The notes: generated by a model from the sequence alone, not told the origin. 64,000 nucleotides of DNA from Acanthacorydalis orientalis (GCA_034766995.1 CM068314.1:39975708-40039707), one strand, 5' to 3'; counted from the stretch's first letter, positions 1-12,910 are shown. A program made the numbers and translations.

Positions 1-300
1 GATGAATATATGTCATCGTACGAATCGGAAAAGAATAAAGGCGGATGAATATTTATTGCGACTTAAAAAAGATTTTTCCAAACTTGGCTCGATCGATGTA
101 ATCGTCAATATCCTATACAGTTGTTCTGTGTATCGATCAGAAACACGTTATGCTACGTCATGTGCAATTTGCATATATTAATAAAAGAGATTTCTAGTCA
201 TGTCGTGATTCTGTACTGTGCCGAACAGGTGGTGAGAGAAATTGTTCAGATTTACGTAGGTGGACGTCAAAGATAGGCATATAAAATGTTTAAGTGTGTG
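1..300. other. Moderately complex non-coding start of window
   Basis: No reading frame of note. The sequence is less repetitive than what follows and contains a POU-like TTTGCATAT and several CG-containing words (CGTACG, GATCGATG). It could be the edge of a regulatory element that extends left of the window. Nothing firmer can be said. Confidence 0.25.
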
Positions 301-427
301 TCACGATTTTTTTTACTTCTTAAGGTAGTCGAAAAGAATTCGCAGAAATATTCTTTGTGTTAATCCATTGTCTTTAATACAGATTACGTTGAAAATTATT
401 CATAAAAAACGTCTCATATCTATCCAT

Positions 428-430
<3 letters not shown>

Positions 431-506
<76 letters not shown>

Positions 507-518
507 CATATATATAAA

Positions 519-570
<52 letters not shown>
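431..570. repeat. (AT)n microsatellite, interrupted
   Basis: About 140 bases of alternating A and T with isolated G and C interruptions. The open frames read across it are alternating Tyr-Ile and are not genes. Confidence 0.97.
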
Positions 571-572
<2 letters not shown>

Positions 573-1240
573 TACACATATATAGAACGTTAAGTACAAT
601 TCTTTGTAACAAACACATAATAAGACTAAAAGTCTCTTCATTTAATTTTGTTATATGAGAATTATTTTGCAAAGATGTTGTTTTTTTGGAATTGAATACG
701 AATTATTAAACTGTACATAAATTCATCAATCGTTTACTTTTCATCAAAAATTACTGACAGTTACCTAAATATTTATACAAAATATCCTCTTTGCTCTGCT
801 CCCAGTTTTGTAAGATAAATTCGATTGCTTACAGTGACAAAAGTTTTTGTAAGATTATTGAAGGCTTGGAATAATTTTTATCATTAAGTTATTGGTTTCA
901 TTTTTATGTATGTTACTTTACAATACTCGCCAGATCTGAACTTTAAGAATTCAAATCGATTTCTTACTTCTATGCTGTAAACTTGAATTACGTACAGATT
1001 GAAAACATATTATTAAAGATGTCGATGTGTGTCATTCATATAAGATAGATGTTTTTATAATTGCAGTAACTTATATATTTTAGTTATAAATTAAGTCGAC
1101 ACATATAATTGTAGCATAAAAATATTCAAGTAAATTAATGAAACACTAATTTGGTCGATTTTAATCAATTCAATTAATAATAAAATTAGATACTCCAGTA
1201 AACTATATTTTTTTTAATATTTAAGATATCTTAAAATGTA
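571..1240. other. AT-rich intergenic or intronic DNA
   Basis: No gene, RNA or mobile element recognised. Composition is uniformly AT-rich. Confidence 0.6.
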
Positions 1241-1252
1241 ATTGTTTTCTTA

Positions 1253-1271
1253 CACACACGCGCACACACAC

Positions 1272-1308
<37 letters not shown>
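1253..1308. repeat. (CA)n followed by (AT)n microsatellite
   Basis: A short CA/CG-rich stretch runs directly into a pure TA tract that ends just before the possible transposon terminus at 1322. Confidence 0.9.
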
Positions 1309-1312
<4 letters not shown>

Positions 1313-1321
1313 ATATTTGTG

Positions 1322-1428
1322 TACAGGTAACCCGCGTTTAACACGGTCGTTAGGTTTCTAAAAATGCCATGTTATGCGAATTCGTGTTATACGAAACGAA
1401 GTACTAGTACAAAAAACAGGGTTAGGTG

Positions 1429-1484
<56 letters not shown>

Positions 1485-1497
1485 CAGGGTTAGGTGG

Positions 1498-1534
<37 letters not shown>
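1322..1534 (+). mobile_element. Possible pogo/Tigger-like DNA transposon remnant with internal (TA)n
   Basis: The segment begins at a TA dinucleotide followed by CAGGTAACCCGCGTTTAAC. It continues with GTGTTATAC-type words and then two copies of CAGGGTTAGGTG, each followed by a long TA tract (1431-1483 and 1499-1534). A similar start, TA then CAGTGAACCCCCGTAAAACG, occurs at 40901 and is also followed by GTGTTATAC. The TA target and CAG-C-rich terminus resemble pogo/Tigger ends. No transposase is visible and the right end was not found, so the family is inferred only. Confidence 0.35.
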
Positions 1535-1536
<2 letters not shown>

Positions 1537-2508
1537 AACTACATTTTTATACAGTGCCTTTAATGAATACTCTTTATATAAGTTATTAATTTCTATTTAA
1601 GTAATTTCAATACTTTTATTTCATATTTTGAATATCATGATTCATGACTTGTATCAATTAGATGCATGCTGTTAATGTAATGAATATTAATTTACATTAA
1701 AATAGTTGATAAAACAACAGCAGTATTCGCCATGCAATAAAAAGTAAAAAATAGTAAATGTACAAAAAAAAATATTTTCATGATCTCAGGTAGTTAGTGC
1801 ATATATGTTGAACTCATCAGCATTCGACGTATTAATTTCTATTTACAATAGTATTATTTTGAAAAGAAATAGAGTGTTTCTGTTTATTTATATTTGTTTA
1901 GTATCAAAAACACTTTCAGCAAAATAAACATGAAAAACTATATAAAAATATATATAATGTGTTTAAATAAATGAAAACTGCATAAATAGTGATTTTAATA
2001 CTCGGCATATAGAAGTGAATTTTGAATAGAAATGCAAGTAAAGTGCATTTTTTTTTAAAAAATGTAACATTATTAACTATACATTGGACATTAATATTTT
2101 ATAATTGACTAATAATGAATCTGCATCACTTGAATTATTTTTTTTTAATTTTTCTTCGTTTTGAAATATTATTTTAACTATATACAAATAAATCCGAAAT
2201 TTCATTAAATAATATTAAGAATTTAATAACAAAATCATGATTTTTATGTGTTGAAAATGATAGAATAAATATGAAAGCCTAGTATACTTTGGAATCAAAA
2301 GAATATCAGTTACAAAATATCAAATATTAATATTAACATAAATTTATATTTTGAACTTTTCATGAATTTAAAATATAATTATTTAATATCAATATATTAA
2401 ATTTGTTCACTTATATTGTAATTTAAGCTATTCAATAAATTTAAAGAGACAAAACTGTAATTATGAAATTTTATTTTAGAAACAATAAAAGAAAACTTGT
2501 TATACATG

Positions 2509-2510
<2 letters not shown>
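1535..2510. other. AT-rich non-coding DNA
   Basis: Poly-A and poly-T runs and short AT words throughout. No recognisable gene, RNA or repeat family. Confidence 0.6.

Positions 2511-2550
<40 letters not shown>
2511..2550. repeat. (AT)n microsatellite
   Basis: Forty bases of pure alternating AT. Confidence 0.97.
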
Positions 2551-2554
<4 letters not shown>

Positions 2555-3636
2555 GTATGTAATCTTAATCGTACATGTATTAACAACTTAACAATAAGTA
2601 ATCAATATAATGTATATAGCTCAACTTTTTTTAATAAAGAAATCAGCAATGCATCACGCAACGCATATTCTTTTGTACAATATTATTCTCGTATGTAAAT
2701 AAACCTCGTTTCACTTAAATTAAGCAATGAACATGCAGAAAATTAAATAATAGGTGGAAAGGAACAAAATTTTCATCACTAAAAGCTTTTTATAAATTAC
2801 ATGTTAATAAACAAACGAAACAAGCCATTTATATGCATTAAAAGAATACCTTGTTCAGTAACTAGTTAAGATTTAATGGACTTAATGTAAAAAGGTGGTT
2901 CACTTAACCGAAATTATGCAAATATATATGGAACATTTATATAGTCTAATTTGAAATTATTTCAAGTGTGTCGTTATTAATTAGATCAATCTCATAAATA
3001 TTTAATTTTATTTTGTTATATACAGTATAACAATACAGAGATAGTGGATTTAATTATTATATTTGTTTTAATAAGATCCAATTTGTGGGAGTTTTGTGGT
3101 AGAAAAAAAATATATTTTAATATTCTTGAAATTGTTTTAAGTAAATTCTTATAAATATGAATAAAATTAATGTGTGAGTAATATGCTAAGAAATTAAATG
3201 TAATAAGTTTTATTGTATAACAATGATTGTAAATATAGGTTATTAAGAGAAACCAACAATCATTAACAAGTTCATCTTTACGGAAAGAAAGTTTATATTG
3301 TTATAACATGAAGAACAATAAATAATATATCTAAATATTGTTATAAAAAATATCTTAATACAATACTATCACAATAAAATATATAAAATTAAAAAATCAT
3401 CAATTAAAATGTATAAAATTTACTTCCATTACATTGTGTAATTCATATATTTTGTCTAATTATAGATACAGGCTTTCTTTTATAAAGCACATCCAGAAGT
3501 AGTATTTTACAAGCATTAAAAATTATAAAATTATTTGGAAAACAGTTTTTATTAAATTATTCTTAATACAAGAATACAAAACTATGACTCATTATATGTT
3601 TTTATGCTTCTATTGACTATTTGAATGATACGGGTG

Positions 3637-3640
<4 letters not shown>
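2551..3640. other. AT-rich non-coding DNA
   Basis: No supported feature. All frames are frequently stopped. Confidence 0.6.

Positions 3641-3684
<44 letters not shown>
3641..3684. repeat. (AT)n microsatellite
   Basis: Pure alternating AT, 44 bases. Confidence 0.97.
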
Positions 3685-3688
<4 letters not shown>

Positions 3689-5700
3689 TTAATATTATTA
3701 TTGCATCGTGGCGAAAAAAACATAACCAGATCCTTTCATAAAATTAATATAAAAACAAAAAGTTTTTTTTCAAAAACACTTCTTTATTATGTATTTGTTA
3801 TCACCTTAAAGGAGTTTTAAAAAATTGAAAAATAGAATGTGTTGTTTTAAAATCTGCGCTCGAAGCTCAAATATATAACCCTTTCCATTTGTGTTAAATA
3901 AATTTTATTTTGAATTTTGAATTATCTGTACTTGTTGCTACTAAAAAATGTAACTATATTTGTTTCGAAACATAGTTATCACTGTGACTAATTTCACTTT
4001 TACAGATAAATTATTCTTTCACTCTACAAACAACTGTTTAAAAACGTTCAATAAATAATCATTAATTATAATCGTAGCTTATGCGCATTTCGACGGTGAT
4101 ATCACCAATTTCAAAGCGCTAAGACAACGAAAAGTAATTTTTTTCTGTATATAGATTTCTTTAGCATTTTAAGGATGAGAGTTGTCGAAATGTGTACAAG
4201 AAACAATTAAAAATGCTAATCACTTGTTGATGCTTTTTGAATGAAAAATGTTTCTGTCGTTTAAAATGAGAGAATAATTTATTTTTTAAGTACTATATTA
4301 TATTCTTATGCGAATTTTATTATTGTTTATCTTTTTAATTTAATTTTAAATTCTTAAAAATATATAATTGATTTTTATAAAATAAATAAAATACAATCAT
4401 TTAAAGTAAGAAAATATCAAATATATTCCTTTAAAAAATATATTTAAGAAAATATGTGTATAAATATTTTCAAATTGTACAGTTCTTAAATTACGTTTTT
4501 TTTTATTCAAAAATAAAAATGTTAGGTACATTTTTGTCCTGAAAAAATAATAATTAAATACTCTGCACATTATATACTTTTTCTAATTTAATTTATATGA
4601 AAAAGTAGTGAGAAAATACAAAGAAAGTATGTTTTATTTAATATTTTATTAAATCTCTCTTTTTAAAAACTAAAAACTAATTAATATTAAAATACAGCAT
4701 GAAAAACATATTAAAATCATGATTTTAAGTTTTATTCTATTACAAAAATCAACTTTTCACTTATGTAATATTTAATCTTAGATCTAATTAATTAAAGAAA
4801 ATTCAATTAAAATAAAATTAGTCAGAGAAAGATCATAAAATATTAATATTATTAGAACTGAATTAAAATAATAATTACATGCGTAAAAAAATAATTGTTT
4901 AGTTGATTATACGTATTTAAAATAAATAAATTCAATTCGAATAAAATACATCAAGAAAGGTGATGACAGTAAGTTTTAATATGTATTTATTTAAAAGCAA
5001 GAAAATAATTAGTATAAAACTGTTCATTGGAATAATTCTACAACATAGAACTAATTAATAAATTAGTAAACTACAGAAATTTACATTTGAATTAATAAGT
5101 TGATAGAATTAATGTCTTGCTGAAACTACATACATCGTTAAATTCAAGGTGAAATGTCAGAAATCTATTAAAGAGTAATTTAAATTAATTAATTAAAAAT
5201 TAATTACATTATTAATATGAGCACATTATATAAAAATAAATAAATTAAAATAAATTTTAGTACTATCGTAGTTTTAGAAAAAATTTTTAGCGTTTTAGGT
5301 TTTTTTATTATTTTAAAGTATTTAAATTTTTACATCAATTAAGATACTTAAAATAGTGTTAATAACTATCAAAATATGATAATGTTTTGAGAATTGTAAC
5401 GTTTCTAAATTATACTTATCAAGCCTACTGATTGTGATTAAATAGAGAGAACTTTCATAAGAAATGTAAAAAAGTATAATAAAAGATTAAAAAACCGGTT
5501 GATTTTCAATGAGATCGCATTTGATAAACTTAATGTTTCATTAAAACGAACTAAATACGTGCACATACAGACGAAAGTGATATTTAAGAATTCATAAAGT
5601 AAATTAATAATGCATGTAACAAATGTTATTGCATTAAAAATCTATTATCCATTAAAAACTCAGCAGCAGTATTCACGGTAAAAAATCACTTAATCACTCT
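3685..5700. other. AT-rich non-coding DNA with one short palindrome
   Basis: Two kilobases with no gene signal. The only structured item noticed is a perfect 12-base palindrome, GGTGATATCACC, at 4095-4106 in a locally GC-richer patch (about 4075-4135). Confidence 0.55.
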
Positions 5701-5710
5701 ATTTTAAGAT

Positions 5711-5733
5711 ATTCAACAATGCCATTGTTGAAT
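5711..5733. promoter_or_regulatory. 23-bp palindrome with inverted Sox-type sites
   Basis: Two perfect 11-base arms (ATTCAACAATG and its reverse complement) flank a single C. Each arm ends in ACAATG, the core bound by Sox HMG proteins, so the site reads ACAATG-C-CATTGT. SoxE proteins are known to bind inverted paired sites, although usually with wider spacing. Regulatory function is inferred from sequence only. Confidence 0.4.
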
Positions 5734-6404
5734 TGGTAATGTGCGTAACGTGTTGACATGTTGAATTTTAATGAAACGTAGCACTCAAACATCTTTTCAC
5801 ACTTTGCATTAAAATCGGTAACAAGTTAAAATTAGAATTTAATTAGCGTGAGAAGTCGAAAGTATAGAAATAATAATAATGACACAAGTAAATTTGAATT
5901 TTAAATCTGGTCAATAATTAATAGTATGGAATTGTAGCAATAAAAATTTATTTTCGTTTAATTATAGAAACGTGCAAATGGTTGCTTGGGATAATCGTGG
6001 TTGAAATGTGGTTCGAACAATAGGTGCAATCTTAGAACTATAACTTAATATGATATATCCATGGCCTGACGAATATGTTAGTCATTAAAACTAACAAAGA
6101 TAAGAGTTTTGAAATGCTTGAACAATTTTAAATTAAACACGAACATGAAATATGATCGCTTTTTAAAGATTCAAATCATGTAGTTCATATATCATTCTAG
6201 TGTGTACGTATAAGACTGGTGGAACGTAATTGTCATGTTTGAGCAGGTGATGTAATTTTCAAACAATTTTTATCGACTGAACATAATTTTCAATTTCAGC
6301 TCCAAGGTTCACGAACACTCAAAACAATACATTCGCTTATTGTGTACAAGTTTTTTTTTAATATTTTCATTGATTATATGTTTTATAATGTTATTAGTTA
6401 ATTA

Positions 6405-6405
<1 letters not shown>
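5734..6405. other. Non-coding DNA, moderately complex near 5.95-6.3 kb
   Basis: The stretch around 5970-6300 is less simple than its surroundings, but no motif cluster, gene or repeat could be identified. Confidence 0.45.

Positions 6406-6445
<40 letters not shown>
6406..6445. repeat. (AT)n microsatellite
   Basis: Pure alternating TA tract. Confidence 0.97.
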
Positions 6446-6449
<4 letters not shown>

Positions 6450-7277
6450 AAAATTTAATATTATCTATTATTTTCACTACATATTATCCTATATTGTCAT
6501 GTTGTAAATTGACTTGACTTCAATGAAGGATAACGAACCTTTTTTATTCTAGTTTAATTCTGTGAACGATCTATTTTTTGCTAATAAAATAAAATAGTGT
6601 TTGTCAGTAAAAAAAATTCAAGCGTTCATAGTCAATATTACATATAAGGCTCAGATGAAAGGTTGGACTTGCTGATTGTCCTTTCATTAAATATTATATT
6701 TTGCAATTTTGGTTGGTATATACAATTTGTGTTTCACCTTCTATTGACAAACGATATAAAAATGGAGTTTTTGTTTACCATATGACCGATTCTGTTTGTT
6801 TTCATGTTCTTACTTAGCAGATGAGAACATCATTAGTTTACCTCCAAATCTGTCTATTTTATCCAAATATTCATGTACATTTGATCATAAATATAAAACT
6901 TATGTCATATAGTTTACGAATGCTTTTTGTTGAATCGACTTCAACTTCAGTAAATAATAGGCCATCATTCACTTTTGGAATTCGTAGGCTCAGTTTTAAG
7001 ATTAAAATTTTAGATCGAAATTTCTTAAACCATCTCTAAAACTAGCGAACATCAATATATTTTCTTCATTTTTAGAGATGTCTTTTGTAGTTTTGACGAT
7101 ATTCATATAGCATATAATTTTAAAAACTATATTTCTTGTTCAGTATATTTCTAAAATACTTTTATTTTTCAAAAAATCTTACAAAAATGGATTCTTTATA
7201 TATACTTTAGTCAAGATGGAACAAATATTGTAACTTAGGATCGATTGACGAAACATGCCTGAAACATATCCCTTATG
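6446..7277. other. AT-rich non-coding DNA
   Basis: A 72-residue frame at 6821-7039 on the plus strand has no recognised domain and is most likely chance. Nothing else noted. Confidence 0.5.
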
Positions 7278-7316
7278 TATATATATATATATATGAATAT
7301 ATATATATATATATTA

Positions 7317-7354
<38 letters not shown>
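7278..7354. repeat. (AT)n microsatellite, interrupted
   Basis: Alternating AT with a few G and A interruptions. Confidence 0.95.
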
Positions 7355-7355
<1 letters not shown>

Positions 7356-7586
7356 AACACAACATTATGATATTGACAAGTGTAACTTAAAATGGATGTT
7401 AAATTTCTAAAAAAAAAATATAAAAATACATTATTTTCGTATGAGTTCAAATTATAATTTTGTAACAATTATGATCATGAAAACTAATCCAACTTATTGA
7501 ACGATACTTATATCAGAAATCTTATAAAAAAATATTAAATTTTTCTATGGCACTAATATTATTTTTTAAAATTTTGACTTGAATTT

Positions 7587-8486
7587 TATAAGATTTGATC
7601 AAAAAATATCCAGACTGTGCATACAGCTCAAAATTAGTAACATGAAATAATGCGACCATCAGTTGTGAGTTGACTTCTATTGAGTTACTACCAAAAATAA
7701 TTTCTTTCGAGAGTTATAGGGGTTTTTGTAATAAGATTTTCCGTAATAAGAATTCTGATGATTATTAAAATGCAACTAATTAAATTGTGTGAAATTTTAT
7801 TTTACATGTGGAAAAACAGCGACAAAACACTTCAACTTTAAATAACGACCTTTTGGAGAAATAATTTGATTCCAGCCATGTTTTCTAGGAGATCAAACAC
7901 TTTAAAAAAGGGAGAACTTTAATCAGAGATGATAAAATACTGCGTAGGCCTATAACTTCCAAAACTGGCGAAAAGGTTTTTAGAAAGTTCCAAACTTATC
8001 TGTGCCAATAGGAGATTCACTGTTAGAAAGGTTGCCAACACGAAATTTAACCAATAATTTTCTTATGAGTATGAGTTGATATGAGTCATGTTGCTGTAAA
8101 ATTTGTCCCTCATCTCTTAATAGAAGATCAGAATCTTCCGTTTTGATTTGGAAGTTTTTGGACGAAAAGTAGTCATTCTCATTCTTCATCTCCTATACTC
8201 ATCTGATTTGTTCTCCTGTGTTTTATTTTTGTTTCCAAATCAAAAAATCTCATTAAAAGGACACCTTTTTCAAACGACTAAAGAGACAAAAAATTTTTTT
8301 TCATGATCTCAGAACGATCCTCTAAAAGTGCGTATAAGAAAAGCTTCCAGAAATAGAAAAAGCATTTTCAGCGGTATGTAGTTACTGCAAGAGACAATTT
8401 TGAAAGTAATTTTTTTAATTTTGAATATTTTTTTATAAATGAAATTGTATGGTTCTAGTCCGGATATTTTTATTACATCTATTATA
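7587..8486. mobile_element. 900-bp DNA transposon-like element with 30-bp terminal inverted repeats
   Basis: The left end (7587-7616) and the reverse complement of the right end (8457-8486) both begin TATAA and both end in a block that reads AAAAATATCC then A or G then GACT. About 22-23 of 30 positions agree. Terminal TA and this type of end fit a Tc1/mariner-like element. The interior carries a 69-residue minus-strand frame at 7980-8189 that runs on as protein-like but broken reading to about 7850. I do not recognise it as a known transposase and see no catalytic triad. The element is probably non-autonomous or badly decayed. Confidence 0.5.
7980..8189 (-). pseudogene. Unrecognised 69-residue ORF inside the 900-bp element
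   Basis: Starts with ATG and is rich in Asp, Glu, Leu and Gln in its first half (EDSDLLLRDEGQILQQHD). It ends at a TAA, after which the same or neighbouring frames remain protein-like toward 7850. No domain recognised. Its position between the inverted ends suggests a remnant of the element's own gene or of captured coding sequence. It could also be chance. Confidence 0.25.
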
Positions 8487-8912
8487 AATCATTATTCGTT
8501 TTACTGCATAACATAAAAGGAATATATTTTGAATTATAACTAATACGTAATTATTTATCGATAATCTTATGTTTTATAAACATTTTTCTCATTTTTAATA
8601 ATTGGAAGATTTAAAATTTTAATCATATTTCTCAAAAACATTTATTAAACATTTTATTTTTCAGATATGTGTGATAATATGATTCTAAAAAATCATTTTA
8701 TACAAATTAACTAGGAATTAGAATGTTTACAATTGATTTAAATTTCCATTTCAAGTGTATCATCTGATTTGAAAACTATAATTTAGTATTTTTTCCTTTT
8801 GAAGTTTAAACTAATAATTAAAAGTTAAAAATTGAAAATATATCAAAATTAAGTTATTAAATAAATAAAATAAATAGATTCTATGACAATTTTATACTAC
8901 ATTTATTTTAAG

Positions 8913-8917
<5 letters not shown>
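8487..8917. other. AT-rich non-coding DNA
   Basis: No feature recognised. Confidence 0.6.
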
Positions 8918-8964
<47 letters not shown>

Positions 8965-8966
8965 TG

Positions 8967-9036
<70 letters not shown>
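8918..9036. repeat. (AT)n microsatellite, about 120 bases
   Basis: Alternating AT with a few ATG/TTTG interruptions. The frames on both strands are Tyr-Ile artefacts. Confidence 0.97.
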
Positions 9037-9040
<4 letters not shown>

Positions 9041-10304
9041 GAATAATTATAAAGGATATAATAAAATATAAAGGTATATTAAAATACATCACAAGATAGA
9101 ATTTTAAAATGTATCGTGGCAAATAAGCATAAAAAACATTATACTTTATTTTACATGACTGTAATAATTTAAGGATAAATACTGTTCTACATGAAACATT
9201 GATCAACATATATTACCACCTACGTTTATTATATACGCAAACAGCAATTTTCTAAGAAAACACTGTAATTAAAACATTTAATATCAACACATGACTAGTC
9301 ATATTTTATAATTCTGATTCATTAACGTCAGTATTGTTCACTAACATATATTTTTATAGTATTCATTTTTAGTATGCTTATAAGTTTAAAATGTTTACAC
9401 GTTGCTGTTCTTACATTCTTTAAATTAATTTAAATATTTTCATTTTGTAATTAATGTTATTTGTTTTAAAATAATAAATAATAACATGTATTCATTTTGT
9501 ATATTTTTTTATTCCAAATAATTTTTATAGCCGAATATAAATTAACCTGAGAAGTAGAATATGAGTTTTGTAAAAGACAATTTAACATTAGAATATAACT
9601 AGAAGTATTTTCAAATAATTCATAAAATATTTCTGTATTCAGAAATATATTAAGTTACAATTTGTTTTTACGCTAGTCAGTTCTATCACCTAGCTACCGA
9701 TTTTCTTATATCTTATTTTGTTATAATAAATATATTACAAAGAAAATCAAAAGTAGATATAATAAGATAATTATAAATTAGGTTAGATAACTTTGCACAA
9801 TTCTAATGATTTTGAAAAAAGAATATATTTTATTTTAAGTTCAAGACAATATTATTTAAATATTTATTAACTATAATTTCTGATTTAAAATTTCAACATT
9901 TTGGACATTGATCAATTATGTCCCTTGGATTTATTTTAATTTGAAAATGTAACATGTTCAATAAATATCAAGTGTGAATTTATTTCCAACTCAAATTCAA
10001 ATTAATATAATAGAAAAGTCAACGTGACCGAAGAATCTTTCAACAGAACAATTATTTTTTTTAAATATATAGTATGTTGACATATTTAAATAAAGTTTCT
10101 TTTATTAATAGCTGCTATAAATCAGTATAGAACTGATAAAGAGATATGACTATAGAATTTTAGACAATTTAAAGATAAAAAATATTTGACTTCATGATTG
10201 AATGATTTTGGATTTAAGGTTGATGTCGCATTTTAACAAGAAAACGATTGTATCGATTTCTTAATACAATGGATGTTAACAGCCTTTTGATAGAACTAGA
10301 ATGA

Positions 10305-10306
<2 letters not shown>
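9037..10306. other. AT-rich non-coding DNA
   Basis: No gene, RNA or repeat family recognised. Confidence 0.6.

Positions 10307-10356
<50 letters not shown>
10307..10356. repeat. (AT)n microsatellite
   Basis: Pure alternating AT, about 50 bases. Confidence 0.97.
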
Positions 10357-10358
<2 letters not shown>

Positions 10359-10559
10359 GTTGATGTAACTGTACTGCAGAAATGTAAATTATTGTTACCA
10401 GGTGTCGAAAGAAAAAAAGTATAATTATCTAAACTTGTATTTTTATTTCATTTGATTTATTTACATACAAACTTCTAAGAAAACAACATATAACGTACAA
10501 GACACTGCCATAAATTGTATTGTAATATTTCACAATAATCGATTTTAAAAGTAAAACTG

Positions 10560-10960
10560 TACCAAGTATTGTTTAAAAAGGTTGATCGAACACGTGCGCT
10601 ATTAGCATCTCGTATAAACATCATTGCATCGAAGCGAATACGCCTCCCACTCACACCCACTGCCGACATGATAGCGCATCTATAAATCTATTAGAATGCA
10701 CGAATTACAGTGATCAACCAAGACAATGGTCTGCCTCTTTTGACCAGAGGATAGTGTTTTACGTGTCTGCGCCGGAACCAAAATTACATGTATTGCAACA
10801 ACAATTCATGCCTAACACCACATTTCCACCGATTTAATTTAGATGTTAAACACGGTGACGTTAATTGAAAACATACAATGGCTACTTTTTAATTATTTTT
10901 TGTTGACGAGTGTGTAGTTATAAGCCACTTCGGGTCATTTATCATTCGCGATGTGCAATC
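10560..10960. promoter_or_regulatory. Higher-complexity island, candidate conserved regulatory DNA
   Basis: A roughly 400-base block clearly richer in G and C than its flanks, with many CpG words (CGAACACGTGCGC, GAAGCGAATACGCC, GTCTGCGCCGGAACC) and a CACGTG E-box near 10590. There is no long ORF, splice pair or transposon similarity. In an AT-rich arthropod genome, such islands are often conserved enhancers. That role is inferred from composition and motif content alone. Confidence 0.4.
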
Positions 10961-11380
10961 TAATCTTGATTAATGTGAAAACTGAAATTTAAACATTCGA
11001 AGATTTTAATATAACACTCATTGAATTTTAAAAGCAAATAAAAGCCGAATTTTATGAATTGCGAATTGAACACTGAATGTTTTAGGTCATTGCATCTTCT
11101 CTTCAGAATTAATGTACGTACATTCTTTGCACAATTTTTATGAGGATACAAAGACTTGAAATGAAATTAATTTTTAAAACTACTTTATTCCTTTTGTATG
11201 ATAAAATCCAAGTATTAATAATCAAGCTTCGTTTTATATTTAATTCGTTCGTGTAAAAATATATTTTTTTGTACAATTTTTTTGTCGTACAGAACTTTCA
11301 GTATATTTCGGTTATAATACAACAAAAATGTCAACATTATAATTGTTCAGTAAGGTATTTATTTAAAATATACACTAATT

Positions 11381-11383
<3 letters not shown>
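10961..11383. other. AT-rich non-coding DNA
   Basis: A 63-residue minus-strand frame at 10960-11151 has no recognised motif. Nothing else supported. Confidence 0.5.

Positions 11384-11419
<36 letters not shown>
11384..11419. repeat. (AT)n microsatellite
   Basis: Pure TA tract followed by a purine-rich GGTAGGTAAGATAGATAGAGG segment. Confidence 0.95.
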
Positions 11420-11421
<2 letters not shown>

Positions 11422-11622
11422 TAGGTAAGATAGATAGAGGAAGGAAGAATGAGGAATGCGGTCAATGTCTTTTACTTGTCTTTACCTTCAGAAGTGACAT
11501 ATGGATACTGAGTAACAAGATAATTCAACAATTTTACACAATTCAAGAAAGGACAAAAATATATGAAATGAAAAATAACAAAGAGATATAAAAAGAGAAT
11601 AGATATGAGTAAATAAGAAAGA

Positions 11623-11624
<2 letters not shown>

Positions 11625-11672
<48 letters not shown>
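11625..11672. repeat. (AT)n microsatellite
   Basis: Pure alternating AT tract. The overlapping minus-strand frames of 83-85 residues are dominated by it. Confidence 0.97.
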
Positions 11673-11680
<8 letters not shown>

Positions 11681-11934
11681 ACAATAGAAAATGTAATAAA
11701 AGTGAAATGGAAATTGACGTCACAAGTTACAAGAGAATAAGACATCAGATGAACAACAAAAAATATTGATTACAAGTAAAAAAATATTAAAACTCCCAGT
11801 AACAAAGCAACGAATAGTTAAGATAAGGGTATCTTGAAATCTACTGGAAATGTATAGAAAAAAGAAACAAGTTTTCAAATTTGAAAACACTTAGTATGTA
11901 CGAGTAAGTAAAGGAATTTATTTAATAATCGATC

Positions 11935-11937
<3 letters not shown>

Positions 11938-11970
<33 letters not shown>
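11938..11970. repeat. (AT)n microsatellite
   Basis: Pure alternating AT tract. Confidence 0.97.
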
Positions 11971-11973
<3 letters not shown>

Positions 11974-12396
11974 CTTTAGAGTAAATATTAATTTATTTTT
12001 ACTATATTTTGATAAATATTCAAATTGATGAATGTTAGAATGTTTTCACTATTTAAAAAATGTCATTTTGCATATTACAGTTATAAATATTTCATTGGAG
12101 GAGAAATTCGAATATATATTTACTGTAGACAAATTTATACTCAAATAAAAATAAAGATTTCATTTCAATTAAAATAAAGGAAATAATTACTAAAGAAGCA
12201 TATATTTTTTTTTATTTTTTCTATTTCTACTTTTATAAAAACTTGGTGGATCTTATTTCATTCAATATCTTCATTTATAACAACATAAATAAGCATATAT
12301 TGAATTAAGATTATCACAATTTAATATAAATTAATATAATCAATTGGAATAGAAATGAATGCTTGATGTCTGCAACATAATTCTTTGTTAAAATAT

Positions 12397-12398
<2 letters not shown>

Positions 12399-12441
<43 letters not shown>
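12399..12441. repeat. (AT)n microsatellite
   Basis: Pure alternating AT tract. Confidence 0.97.
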
Positions 12442-12443
<2 letters not shown>

Positions 12444-12714
12444 CAGTTGATATTTCGTGAATGTAATTTCAAACTTTTTTTAATTATTCACCTTCTCGAC
12501 ATATGTTATTATAAAATTAAATCTAAATTCTTCGACGTCAATAAATGAAAATAGATTACATACAATCATTTTGCTCAATTTTATTTCATTATACACTTAA
12601 TTGCTTTTGGAATAAAAAAAAAACGATTTCCGTTTACTTAAAACTTACCATTGTTAGTTCTAACGTACATGAAAGTAAAAAAAGTAATTACCTTCATTAA
12701 ATACGTTAAAGTAC

Positions 12715-12910
12715 AATGTGAACCGATCATAAATGGATGCCTTTGCATTGGCCTATATCGATCAGTCATGACTGTTGACACTTCTTCCTACAAAACAACG
12801 TGACATGAACAAATTTGTTGAAAAAAGGGGTTATGCTCTCACATTAGCGAAAAAAACATTTTACTGTTGCTCGTTTATTGATTTGCCAGGACTGTATTTA
12901 CATTACACGT
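12715..12910. promoter_or_regulatory. Small higher-complexity island
   Basis: About 200 bases with mixed composition between AT-rich flanks. They include TATCGATCAGTCATGACTG, which holds the palindrome AGTCATGACT, and a run of non-simple words to about 12900. No ORF or transposon similarity. Candidate cis-regulatory element only. Confidence 0.3.

Noticed and set aside
374..672. Open frames of 67-90 residues made of alternating Tyr and Ile
   Set aside because: They are (TA)n microsatellites read in frame, as at every other TA array in the window. No start context or balanced composition.
1417..1500. GGGTTAGGTG words as possible telomeric repeat (TTAGG)n
   Set aside because: Only two isolated copies, not a tandem array; they belong to a duplicated TA-flanked segment.
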